Assembly (NCBI RefSeq): GCF_003112735.1
Contig: NZ_BFBR01000004.1
Location: 100,546-164,545, forward strand
Direction: 5' to 3'
DNA from: Candidatus Phycosocius bacilliformis
GTDB lineage: Bacteria; Pseudomonadota; Alphaproteobacteria; Caulobacterales; Aquidulcibacteraceae
Length of the DNA: 64,000 bases
Of the stretch, positions 17,573-25,424 are shown one piece after another. Each line of letters begins with the position of its first letter. The stretch's first letter is position 1. A program made the position numbers and the translations under genes. The notes beneath the pieces were generated by a model that had not been told where the DNA came from, made no database searches, and saw only the letters and a program-made list of their open reading frames with translations.

Positions 17573-18931
17573 ATGGTCAAAATTAAGCATGTTTTCGCGG
17601 CACTGATCGTCTCGACTGCCTTGATGTCTCCTGGCTTGATTGCTGCCAAAGAGACGGCCAAGGCAACCGCCACCAGCCCCACACCCTCTGTTTTGCCAGA
17701 GCGGATCGCGGCCATCCGCACTGTGCTGCAGGATGGCGTGGACAAACAAGTCGCCTCAGGTTTCTCCGCCGCCTTGGTGGATTCCCAAGGCCGTATGGAA
17801 ACCACCTTTGTTGGTCTGGCCGATATTGAAACTGGTAAGCCCATCACCAAGGATACGGTGTTCCGCATCTATTCCATGACCAAGCCAATCACTGCCGTGG
17901 CCATCATGATGCTGGTTGAAGAAGGCAAGGTGAATTTGGATGCCCCGGTATCAACCTATATTCCCTCTTTTGCCGGTGCGAAGGTCTATGAGAGTGGTGA
18001 CAGCTTGGAGACGTTGAAGACGGTTCCGGTCAATCGCCCCCTCACCGTCCGCGACCTGATGCGTCAGTCGGCTGGGATTGCCTGGTGGGGGAACAAAACC
18101 CCGGTTGAGAAACTCTATGCGCTTAATGGGATCGAACGGGCACCCGCCGAGCTTGTCCCCGGCTATACCGGCCCGCGCGCGGCCAATCTGCAAGAATGGG
18201 CGGACAGGGTGGCTGCAACCCCCTTGGCCAACCAACCCGGCGAAGCCTGGACTTATGGGGTTGCCATTGATGTGCTGGGCCGGATTGTGGAAGTTGCCTC
18301 GGGCCAAAGCTTGGGCACTTTCTTCAAGAACCGCATCTTCACACCTCTGGGCATGACCCATACGGGCTTCCAGGTTCAGCCCGGTGATGAGGCCAATTTG
18401 GCCAATGCCTATTACGCCTCGGCGTCGAGTAAGCCACCAACCATGACCAGCCATTTTGTGGACCTGAAAGAAGTGCCCAAGCATGATGCGCTGCGGCCCG
18501 CCGATCCCCCGGCCAAAAGCCCGTTTCTGAGCCCACCGCTTCTTGAACTCGGTGGTGCTGGTCTGGTCAGCACGCTCGAAGATTATGTGCGCTTTGCCCG
18601 CATGGTTGCGGGCAAAGGCCAAGTCGATGGTGTGCGCCTGTTATCAGAGGCCTCGATTGCAGAAATGGGCCGCGACCAATTGGACGCCAAGGCGAGCACT
18701 GTTCTGACCAAGCAAGGCTTTAGCTATGGTCTGGGCTTTGGCGTCGTGCTGGACTCCAACCTCTATATGACCCGCGCACCGGTCGGGACGATGCTGTGGG
18801 GCGGGGCAGCCGGGACGCAATTCTGGGCCAATCCGCAAACCGGAGAGGTCGGCGTGCTGATGACACAAAGCGTAGGGGGCTATCTGGGTGCCTATCATAC
18901 CGGCTTTGGCCGCGCCTCACACGGCAAATGA
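17573..18931 (+). CDS. Exported serine hydrolase, beta-lactamase class C family
   Basis: 452 aa. Signal peptide (FAALIVSTALMSPGLIAA, about residues 5-23). Active-site SxxK is SMTK in FRIYSMTKPITAVA. The second motif is YGV in GEAWTYGVAID, and the third region is WGGAAGT. The family includes esterases, DD-peptidases and muramyl-peptide amidases. The divergent NamZ gene makes a peptidoglycan-fragment substrate plausible but not proven. An amino-acid permease follows 31 bp downstream. Confidence 0.88.
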   Translation: MVKIKHVFAALIVSTALMSPGLIAAKETAKATATSPTPSVLPERIAAIRTVLQDGVDKQVASGFSAALVDSQGRMETTFVGLADIETGKPITKDTVFRIYSMTKPITAVAIMMLVEEGKVNLDAPVSTYIPSFAGAKVYESGDSLETLKTVPVNRPLTVRDLMRQSAGIAWWGNKTPVEKLYALNGIERAPAELVPGYTGPRAANLQEWADRVAATPLANQPGEAWTYGVAIDVLGRIVEVASGQSLGTFFKNRIFTPLGMTHTGFQVQPGDEANLANAYYASASSKPPTMTSHFVDLKEVPKHDALRPADPPAKSPFLSPPLLELGGAGLVSTLEDYVRFARMVAGKGQVDGVRLLSEASIAEMGRDQLDAKASTVLTKQGFSYGLGFGVVLDSNLYMTRAPVGTMLWGGAAGTQFWANPQTGEVGVLMTQSVGGYLGAYHTGFGRASHGK

Positions 18932-18962
18932 GGACTGATCCGACCCTTCTGGGGACAGCCCA

Positions 18963-20282
18963 ATGACGGATCAGGCCGCACCCACGCGCCATTTATCGGT
19001 CGCCTATGTGATCATGATTGCCGTGGGGATGGTTGTCGGGGCGGGCATTTTCAAATCGCCCGCTCTGGTCGCCGACAATGCTGGTACGGCATGGGCGATA
19101 TATGGAGTCTGGCTGGTCGGGGGGCTTATCTCCCTGATCGGAGCCCTGTGTTATAGCGAGCTTGCAACAGCCTATCCCAGCGCAGGCGGCGACTATCATT
19201 TTCTCACCAAAGCCTATGGGCGCGAGTTCGGCTTTGCCTTTGCCTGGGCCCGGTTTTCGGTGATCAACACAGGCTCGATCGCACTGTTGGGCTTTGTGAT
19301 TGGGGATTACCTCAATCTGGTATGGGATCTGGGTCCACATGGCCCGGCCCTCTATGCTCTGATCAGCGTCGTGGTGATGACACTTTTCAATTTGCGCGGC
19401 ACCAGCGGGGGTGCGACAGCCGATTATGCCATCACCAGCCTCGAAGTTTTGGGCCTTTTGGCGCTGACAGCCGCCTCCGCTTGGCTGATCATGTCTGGCA
19501 CCCCGCCTTTGACATCTGGGGCCGGTGCCGCGCCATCCCCGGCGGGTGTCGGCTATGCTTTGGTGTTTGTCCTCTTGGCCTTTGGGGGGTGGAGCGAGAT
19601 GGCAACCCTGTCGGCTGAGGTCAAAAATCCCCGCCGTGGCATGTTGCAGGCTTTGGTGGGGGCGGTCGTCATCATCACCTTACTCTATCTGCTTGCCAAT
19701 TGGGCGTTGATCCGTGGGCTGGGTGTTGAGGGGCTTGCCCAGTCCAAAGCCCCGGCAGCAGATTTAATGGCACGCGCCTTTGGCCCCCATGCCGGCGTGG
19801 TTTTGGCGATTGCGGTCGCCGCCGCTGCCATCACATCAATCAATGGCACCATTATTGTCGGTGCGCGCACCACATTTGCGGCCGCGCGCGAGCGGGCAGG
19901 TCTGGATTGGATCGGGCAATGGGATGGGCGACGCGACAGTCCCGCCCACGCCATCTTGGCCCAAGGCGCAGTCTCGGTCGTCCTCGTCGGTCTGGGTGCG
20001 GTCTATCAGGGCTTTGAGACATTGGTGGATTATACCGCCCCGGTCTATTGGGCATTTCTGACGGCAAGCGGACTGGCTGTTATTGTTCTGCGGCAGCGCT
20101 TCAAGGACCATGCGCGACCTTTTGAGGTGCCACTCTATCCACTCTTGCCCTTGGTCTTTTCCGCCTCAAGCGCCCTGATGCTGTGGTCATCACTCAATTA
20201 TGTGAAGCAAGGCGCGCTCTTTGGTTTGGCTGTTGTGGTCATCGGCTTGGCGATCGGGCGGCTGACCAAGCCGAAACTCTAG
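18963..20282 (+). CDS. APC-superfamily amino acid permease
   Basis: 439 aa with about 12 hydrophobic segments. The first membrane helix carries the APC substrate motif MVVGAGIFKSPALVADNAG. SYSELATAYPSAGGDYHFL-like sequence (CYSELATAYPSAGGD) follows in helix 2. FGGWSEMATLSAEVKNPRR is the usual helix 6 region. It imports amino acids in symport or exchange at the inner membrane. Its position after a serine hydrolase hints at uptake of released amino acids. Confidence 0.93.
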   Translation: MTDQAAPTRHLSVAYVIMIAVGMVVGAGIFKSPALVADNAGTAWAIYGVWLVGGLISLIGALCYSELATAYPSAGGDYHFLTKAYGREFGFAFAWARFSVINTGSIALLGFVIGDYLNLVWDLGPHGPALYALISVVVMTLFNLRGTSGGATADYAITSLEVLGLLALTAASAWLIMSGTPPLTSGAGAAPSPAGVGYALVFVLLAFGGWSEMATLSAEVKNPRRGMLQALVGAVVIITLLYLLANWALIRGLGVEGLAQSKAPAADLMARAFGPHAGVVLAIAVAAAAITSINGTIIVGARTTFAAARERAGLDWIGQWDGRRDSPAHAILAQGAVSVVLVGLGAVYQGFETLVDYTAPVYWAFLTASGLAVIVLRQRFKDHARPFEVPLYPLLPLVFSASSALMLWSSLNYVKQGALFGLAVVVIGLAIGRLTKPKL

Positions 20283-20331
20283 ATCACCACCGCCTTGGCC
20301 GGGCGAGGCGCTCTCTCAACCAAGACCGTGC

Positions 20332-21072
20332 TTAGAACGGCAACAGATGCCAAACATCACCGGCCACACCCAAAAGCCAGTTCAGCCCGGCTATCGCCAT
20401 GCCGATGCCCAAAGGCGCCACTGCCAGGCTGACCAGGAAGAAGCCGAACGAGACCAGCGCCATCAGGCCATCGCGTTGCAATAACCCAATCGCCAAGGCA
20501 GCAATGCTCATGCCCGGCGGCCAATTTCCCAACGGAATGGGCAGGGTCAGAATACCGGCGAGGATCAGGGTCTGCACCCCGAACCAGATGGTGGCAGGCT
20601 TTTGGGTCAGAAACTGAAAGCGCGGCTGCACCAGTTTTTCGATCCGCAGCAAAGTCGGCAAAGAGACGTCAATCACTTTGCGGAATGTCACAGAATCAAT
20701 CTTCAGGTCGCCAACCCGTTTGGGGATCCACGGCGTGCCAGCCCCGAAAATCATCTGCAAGGCCGGGGCAACCAGCAAAATGCCAAAAATCGTCGAAATG
20801 CCCGGTACATTGGGAATGCAATTGGGCAGCGCCAAGATCAAAAGCAACAGGCCAAAGGCCCGCCCGTCGAGGCGCTTGAGGACATCGCGCACCGAGACCT
20901 GCTCATCGCCGGGGAAGGCGTCATGCAGCTCGCGCAGGAGGTCAGAGGTTTTTGGCGGCAGGGCAGCTCGCAAATTCTTATTTCCATTCGGCGGCCCGCT
21001 TGGCGCACGGCCGGCTATGTCGGGCGCAATTTGGGCAGAACAAGGGCCGGACCTGAACAAAATCTCTGACAT
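20332..21072 (-). CDS. ExoD-family membrane protein
   Basis: 246 aa. The block GLLLLILALPNCIPNVPGIS and the motif GMSIAALAIGLLQRDGL match the ExoD family (exopolysaccharide synthesis, named from Sinorhizobium). Four to five membrane helices are expected. The biochemical role is not known even in characterised relatives; mutants show altered exopolysaccharide and alkali sensitivity. The first 35 residues are polar and variable, so a later start (for example near residue 40) cannot be excluded. Confidence 0.88.
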   Translation of the reverse strand: MSEILFRSGPCSAQIAPDIAGRAPSGPPNGNKNLRAALPPKTSDLLRELHDAFPGDEQVSVRDVLKRLDGRAFGLLLLILALPNCIPNVPGISTIFGILLVAPALQMIFGAGTPWIPKRVGDLKIDSVTFRKVIDVSLPTLLRIEKLVQPRFQFLTQKPATIWFGVQTLILAGILTLPIPLGNWPPGMSIAALAIGLLQRDGLMALVSFGFFLVSLAVAPLGIGMAIAGLNWLLGVAGDVWHLLPF

Positions 21073-21121
21073 GGTGCCGGATTATCCACGCCAGGCTTCA
21101 CGTTTGCGTTAGGAAGAATGG

Positions 21122-21718
21122 TTAAGTGCGTGTTTTCAATCTCGCAACATTTCGAGCCTTTGTCAGAAGCCCTTGCACCCCAATGCCCGAACCCGCTTTG
21201 AGGTCGGTTGTAAAGTCCCGGATGATGCCATCAGGACCAACAATTACAAAACTCGGCACCCATTTGATGTTCCACGCCCGATAGGCCGCACTGTCATCAT
21301 CAATGGCAACCGGAAAGCGATATCCTTTTTCGGCAAAGAACTCAGCCAGACCACCCCACCGGCCATAACGACCGCGCGTGTGAATACCAATGAAGCGCAG
21401 CGCCCGATCCCGTTCAATCAATCGGTTGAGCTCAGCCACATCATCGGCGTCTGCCAGACAGTCCGGGCACCAAATCCCCCAGAACTGCACAATCGTGGTT
21501 TTGCCCTTAAAGTCTGCCTCGGTCAGACGCCCACCACCAAAGCGGGGCAGATTGGTTGCCGGGGCGGCTTGCCCAATCAAATCATAAGAGCGCGGACGGC
21601 GGTCCACGGCTGGCGGGGTTTGCGCGTCAGCCTCGAGAGGGAGTGCGGAGGCCGCACCAACCCCGGCTGCCAAGCTGATCAGTGTATCGCGACGTGTCAT
21701 CACATTCATCGGGCTCAT
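21122..21718 (-). CDS. Thioredoxin-like TlpA-family protein, paralogue A
   Basis: 198 aa. A twin-arginine-like start (MTRRDTLISLAAGVGAASALP) precedes a thioredoxin fold. The redox motif is WCPDC in IVQFWGIWCPDCLAD. The cis-Pro region is WVPSFVIVGPDG. It probably works outside the cytoplasm on disulfides or cytochrome c maturation. Three in-frame ATGs (21718, 21709, 21700) are possible and none has a clear ribosome site. A second TlpA-like gene lies on the far side of the Rhs array. Confidence 0.88.
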   Translation of the reverse strand: MSPMNVMTRRDTLISLAAGVGAASALPLEADAQTPPAVDRRPRSYDLIGQAAPATNLPRFGGGRLTEADFKGKTTIVQFWGIWCPDCLADADDVAELNRLIERDRALRFIGIHTRGRYGRWGGLAEFFAEKGYRFPVAIDDDSAAYRAWNIKWVPSFVIVGPDGIIRDFTTDLKAGSGIGVQGLLTKARNVARLKTRT

Positions 21719-21825
21719 GTGGTCGATGTGGCGTCCATTGCCAAGGCCTATGGCTAAGCATCAGCCACAAACCGGGGCAGGTGAGTACCAGTTTTTGCAG
21801 CAACGTGCGCATTCAACCACGCCCC

Positions 21826-22133
21826 TTAACGCCCCAGCTTCCACCTTAAGACTTTTCGGTGGCTTGATACGGCAGGGTACATTCCAAAGGCATGCACGTT
21901 ACAGCTAAGGCACGAAGTGCCATGATGGTGGGTGTGGAGCCAGTTGAGCGTGCCAGTTTGGCCGACGGCCGTGGCCAACGGCATATAACCGCCCAAGCCA
22001 TCATCGCCACCTGTTGGCCCTGCCGCCCCCACTTCCGGCATCAGCCAAATATATTCAGCCTTGATGTCAGCGGTGCCTGTAGCCCCATATTCACCCACGA
22101 TGCGATGATCGAGGTCATAGAGATGGCAGCGAG
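21826..22133 (-). pseudogene. Rhs core remnant, cassette 4 (no toxin tip)
   Basis: The open frame begins right after the cassette 3 immunity stop with the Rhs repeat LYDLDHRIVGEYGATGTADIK, then EYIWLMPEVGAAGPTGGDDG and HTHHHG. After that the sequence diverges (TSCLSCNVHAF) and stops. This is a broken copy of the shared core segment. It lacks the DPxG boundary and a toxin. Confidence 0.7.
21920..22050 (-). repeat. Rhs core DNA repeat, copy 4 (partial)
   Basis: This block is nearly identical to bases about 24168-24300 and 25338-25424. It codes for the PEVG...TGGDDG to HTHHHG part of the Rhs core. Confidence 0.75.
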
Positions 22134-22358
22134 CTACTCAGCTTCCGCCAACGTTTTACCCTCATTGAGCAACTCTTGAAGACGATCCCAGGACAAAAGT
22201 AGACCGCCAGCAGTTGGATTGAACGAGACCTCCAATATCCCGTCGTCATTAAATCCTAAATCGAGGAATGAGGTGTCTCCAATTAAAAGTTCGAACAAAG
22301 GATACTCGCGGGCGATATCTGTTGTCTTACGCCATCTATAGCTTTCAAAGTTCGCCAC
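22134..22358 (-). CDS. Putative immunity protein of Rhs cassette 3
   Basis: 74 aa acidic protein (MANFESYRWRKTTDI). The pattern LFELLIGDTSFLDLGFNDDG, then VSFN and LSWDRLQELLNEGKTLAEAE recalls small proteins next to Rhs/YD toxins. It starts 49 bp after the cassette 3 toxin stop. The next Rhs core remnant begins directly at its stop codon. No signal peptide, so it would act in the cytoplasm. Function is inferred from position. Confidence 0.65.
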   Translation of the reverse strand: MANFESYRWRKTTDIAREYPLFELLIGDTSFLDLGFNDDGILEVSFNPTAGGLLLSWDRLQELLNEGKTLAEAE

Positions 22359-22407
22359 TTCTTCATCCTTATGGGTCTATGAAGCCAATGAAATTTCCAT
22401 CCGATGA

Positions 22408-23019
22408 CTAGCGTGCTCCAAATCCTCCGGGGACTTGCACCTGAATGACCGGGCCATACCTTCCGATCGTTGGAGTCGTTGTTGTGCCATTTCGCATAAT
22501 GTTCCGTAACGCACCATGAGCAGCGGCATTTACGGAATCATTTGAGCGTAACGCTTGCCTCAGGTTATCTTTTGTCATCCCAAGTATTTCAGGATGCTTG
22601 GTTAGTGCCCGGCCAGCGTTTGTCAATGGCCCATCCTTGAAACTCTTAACCGCTGCTCTGTAAAGAGGGTTTTGATGGCCTAAGCCCTTAGCTCCCCGAA
22701 CAGCCAGCCCGCCACCCGTGAAGCCCGGAATGAAGGCGCTTGCGAGATCTGCACCGAGGGCGGTTAGGTTTGTGCCGAGTGTATCTGGGCAATTGCGGCC
22801 AAAGACATTGTCCTTCATCGGCCTGTATAGGTCATAGCCAATGAAACCAACGTCAGCGACTGTGTCTAGCCACAGCCCTTCAGGGTCCTTGTACTTGAGC
22901 GGATTCCCACCCGCATAAGCATAAGGATTATCATCCCCGGCGAGCCCAATCGGATAGGCTTGGATGTAGCGCCCGGTGTTGACGTCATAATCGCGGTAGC
23001 GGTTGTAATGGTGCTGTGA
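22408..23019 (-). pseudogene. Rhs C-terminal fragment with toxin tip, cassette 3
   Basis: A frame opens after a TGA at 23020 and reads HHYNRYRDYDVNTGRYIQ, then the core end KYKDPEGLW. A 157-residue tip follows, with a pretoxin-like stretch (GYDLYRPMKDNVFG, ALGADLASAFIPGFTGGG) and an end containing LTKHPEILGMTKDN and AHGALRNIMRNG. No start codon precedes the core part; the first ATG (22818) is inside the tip. It is probably silent unless recombined onto a full rhs gene. The toxin family is not recognised. Confidence 0.68.
22913..23018 (-). repeat. Rhs core DNA repeat, copy 3
   Basis: 106 bp nearly identical to 23957-24062 and 25123-25230, coding for HYNRYRDYDVNTGRYIQ to NPYAYAGGNPL. It is the shortest copy and begins 17 bp after the end of the cassette 2 immunity gene. 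Confidence 0.8.
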
Positions 23020-23035
23020 TCAAAATATAAAGTAA

Positions 23036-23479
23036 CTATTTGCCCGTCTGCAAATATGATTCATAATAATAGGTTATTTCTTTGGAATATTTCTTTACGA
23101 ATGGGATTGATATTTGCGACGAATTGAAATATTCTATTCCATTTTCATATAAATAAAATGTCTCCGATGAGCGAATATTTAGAAAGCTGCGCGAAATTAT
23201 AACAATTTCTCCAGATACAATAGATGTTATCATTTTGTAAAAATCGTAGTCATCATGTAATAAATCGCTCTCACCTATCTTTCCGTCAATATTCAAATCA
23301 AAAGCGTGTTCTGTTATGGATACCTCTAATGAACAAAAGCGGTTGGACGATACTTCAATCCTTAGGTCTATTGACTCATCGCCGTGGATTGCCATGCTGC
23401 ATCTAGCAGCCCCGTGAATGAATTTCTTTTCAAGCTTGCTTATTCGATCAGCAAGATTTTGAAGTCCAAAATAAGTCAC
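23036..23479 (-). CDS. Putative immunity protein of Rhs cassette 2
   Basis: 147 aa from a GTG whose last bases form the TGA of the toxin (GTGA overlap). AAAGGA lies about 9 nt upstream, which supports this start over the longer frame. The sequence (TYFGLQNLADRISKLEKK, then many Ile/Ser/Tyr strands, ending YYYESYLQTGK) has no signal peptide. Base composition is strikingly AT-rich compared with the neighbours, as is common for transferred immunity genes. The family is not recognised. Confidence 0.68.
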   Translation of the reverse strand: MTYFGLQNLADRISKLEKKFIHGAARCSMAIHGDESIDLRIEVSSNRFCSLEVSITEHAFDLNIDGKIGESDLLHDDYDFYKMITSIVSGEIVIISRSFLNIRSSETFYLYENGIEYFNSSQISIPFVKKYSKEITYYYESYLQTGK

Positions 23480-24291
23480 CAACGAGATCCTTTCTTCGGG
23501 CCGGGTATAGGTGTAATGTGCCAGTGACTTGGAGTTTTTGGCACTCCGCCATGAACTCCGAAATAGTTTCTCGCACCAAGCCATCCTTGCGGATTCCAGC
23601 TCCATCCTAATCTGAAGTTTCCACTATTGAACAATGACGGAACGCCGTTTCTAAGCCGCGACCGTCCAAACAAAGCCCCGGCCGGTCCAGCTTCTTCCGC
23701 AAACTTTCTACCAAAACTACCGGGCGAAATTAGTCCTGCAATTGCGGATCCCAGATAATAGGGATTACAAGGATCAACGTCTTTATTTGCACCGATTAAG
23801 TTACGCAGTCCATATGTTACGCCAAATGTATAAGTATCAGACCATCCCGCAAGGACATTGATGGTGTTGACCCGATATGAATCCGGTAGTCCCGTGTAAT
23901 GCTCCCAGATGGTCTCCAACCCCAATGGATCCATGAACCGCAACGGGTTCCCACCAGCATAAGCATAAGGATTATCATCCCCCGCCAACCCAATCGGGTC
24001 GGCTTGGATGTAGCGGCCGGTGTTGACGTCATAATCGCGGTAGCGGTTGTAAGAGTGCTGTGCGCCTGCAAGCTGCTGGGAGTTGGCGAACTGGCCAGGA
24101 AAGCCCAGCACCGCATGGGCCGGATAGGGGACCACGGTGCCCGCCGCATTGGTGGTTAGGATGGGCGCGCCATGATGGTGGGTGTGGAGCCAGTTGAGCG
24201 TGCCAGCTTGGCCGACGGCGGTGGCCAGCGGCATATAGCCACCCAAGCCATCATCGCCCCCTGTTGGCCCTGTCGCCCCCACTTCCGGCAT
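23476..24291 (-). CDS. Rhs C-terminal fragment with toxin tip, cassette 2
   Basis: 271 aa. Residues 1-123 are Rhs core: MPEVGATGPTGGDDGLGGYM, HTHHHGAP, FPGQFANSQQLAGAQ, GRYIQADPIGLAGDDNPYAY, ending at DPLGLE. The tip of about 148 residues begins TIWEHYTGLPDSYRV and ends GVPKTPSHWHITPIPG; the HWH near the end may be catalytic. The frame is open upstream only to a TAA near 24342, so the N-terminal Rhs barrel is missing. Its TGA overlaps the start of the next gene, a likely immunity gene. Confidence 0.72.
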   Translation of the reverse strand: MPEVGATGPTGGDDGLGGYMPLATAVGQAGTLNWLHTHHHGAPILTTNAAGTVVPYPAHAVLGFPGQFANSQQLAGAQHSYNRYRDYDVNTGRYIQADPIGLAGDDNPYAYAGGNPLRFMDPLGLETIWEHYTGLPDSYRVNTINVLAGWSDTYTFGVTYGLRNLIGANKDVDPCNPYYLGSAIAGLISPGSFGRKFAEEAGPAGALFGRSRLRNGVPSLFNSGNFRLGWSWNPQGWLGARNYFGVHGGVPKTPSHWHITPIPGPKKGSRW

Positions 24292-24300
24292 CAGCCAGAT
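23957..24300 (-). repeat. Rhs core DNA repeat, copy 2 (longest)
   Basis: This 344-bp block shares near-identical DNA with copy 1 (25123-25424), copy 3 (22913-23018) and copy 4 (21920-22050). It gives long stretches of homology where cassettes could be exchanged. Confidence 0.82.
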
Positions 24301-24391
24301 AAATTCACCAACAATGTGGTGATCAAGACTCCCGCATTATAACCAACCAGCAATCAGGAGGATGGCCCTAAGGGCTATAACCTTATTGGAG

Positions 24392-24640
24392 TTAAACGCT
24401 GCGTGAAATAAGAGACAAGTCGGGCTCTTCGCTTGGGTCCGGATAGTGATGAAGTCCGTATTTTTCGAATTCTATCATTACACCTCTTTCGAGATAGTCC
24501 CATGAACCAGGCGGATTATTCTCGTCCCCTTCTCCAGTGCCAATTACGTATACGACCACACCGCTTGGATCATCCGCAAGGCGAACGCTGTCACCTAAGC
24601 GAACATCCTTCCCATCAAAATACTTGGCTTGTTCTGTCAT
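24392..24640 (-). CDS. Putative immunity protein of Rhs cassette 1
   Basis: 82 aa acidic protein. It reads MTEQAKYFDGKDVRLGDSVR, then GVVVYVIGTGEGDENNPPG, WDYLERGVMIEFEKYGLHHY and DLSLISRSV. Proteins with this layout (VxLGDxVRL, YLxxGVMIEF, GLxHY) commonly sit beside Rhs tips. AAGGTGGAT precedes the ATG, which is 10 bp after the cassette 1 toxin stop. It would neutralise the cassette 1 toxin; this is inferred from position. Confidence 0.68.
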   Translation of the reverse strand: MTEQAKYFDGKDVRLGDSVRLADDPSGVVVYVIGTGEGDENNPPGSWDYLERGVMIEFEKYGLHHYPDPSEEPDLSLISRSV

Positions 24641-24650
24641 TTATCCACCT

Positions 24651-25412
24651 TCAATTCGGGAATGGCTCCACAGGAATAGCACCGACCGGAAGATTACCGG
24701 GAGCGACAGCGCCAGCTGGCCGCCAGAAACATTTACAGGGTCTGGGAGAGTTGATCGGTGCTTGGTGTGCGATAAGTAGGTTATAATGAGCGCCAACGAT
24801 ACCATGCTGTGGCCGTTTTGGATTATCAAGTGGTCGAAGTACAATGGTTCCCAATGGCACGATCCGACCAATAACTGTGCGACAAGGCGGGCACTTGCCA
24901 TTTTTGCTAACAGGGCAATCCGTTTTTTGAAGGGGTATGGGAAGTGGGGCAACATTGTCCGGCTTGCCCATCGGATGTAAAGCTGTCCACGCAATTGCCC
25001 CACCTATAAGTGCGCCTGTTGCAGCTACCGCAGCCTGACAACCGCCGCCAACACAAGCCGCAGGAACAAAGAGAAAAGCAAACTCTCCCGAGGGGTCTTT
25101 GTATCTAAGCGGATTTCCCCTCGCATAAGCATAAGGATTATCATCCCCAGCGAGCCCAATGGGGTGGGCTTGGATGTAGCGCCCGGTGTTGACGTCATAA
25201 TCGCGGTAGCGGTTGTAATAGTGCTGTGCGCCCGCAAGCTGTTGGGAGTTGGCAAATTGGCCGGGGAAGCCCAGCACCGCATGGGCCGGATAGGGGACCA
25301 CACTGCCCGCCGCATTGGTGGTGAGGATGGGTGCGCCATGATGGTGGGTGTGGAGCCAGTTGAGCGTGCCAGTTTGGCCGACGGCGGTGGCCAGCGGCAT
25401 ATAACCGCCCAA
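24651..25412 (-). CDS. Rhs C-terminal fragment with Cys-rich toxin tip, cassette 1
   Basis: 253 aa. Residues 1-105 are Rhs core (GGYMPLATAVGQTGTLNWLH, GRYIQAHPIGLAGDDNPYAY) ending at KDPSGE. A hydrophobic Ala/Gly stretch (GGGCQAAVAATGALIGGAIA) may help membrane passage. The tip has CPVSKNGKCPPCRTVIGRIV, PLGTI, GIVGAHYNLLIAHQAP and PCKCFW. The paired cysteines suggest metal binding or disulfides. The core is cut at GGDD by unrelated DNA at 25424, so this is the truncated head of the array. Confidence 0.72.
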   Translation of the reverse strand: MGGYMPLATAVGQTGTLNWLHTHHHGAPILTTNAAGSVVPYPAHAVLGFPGQFANSQQLAGAQHYYNRYRDYDVNTGRYIQAHPIGLAGDDNPYAYARGNPLRYKDPSGEFAFLFVPAACVGGGCQAAVAATGALIGGAIAWTALHPMGKPDNVAPLPIPLQKTDCPVSKNGKCPPCRTVIGRIVPLGTIVLRPLDNPKRPQHGIVGAHYNLLIAHQAPINSPRPCKCFWRPAGAVAPGNLPVGAIPVEPFPN

Positions 25413-25424
25413 GCCGTCATCCCT
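25123..25424 (-). repeat. Rhs core DNA repeat, copy 1
   Basis: About 300 bp nearly identical to copy 2. Homology stops abruptly at 25424 inside the codons for GGDD, where the Rhs frame is lost. Confidence 0.8.

Noticed and set aside
21826..25424. CRISPR array from repeated DNA blocks
   Set aside because: The repeats are 100-340 bp, coding and unevenly spaced; they are Rhs core copies.
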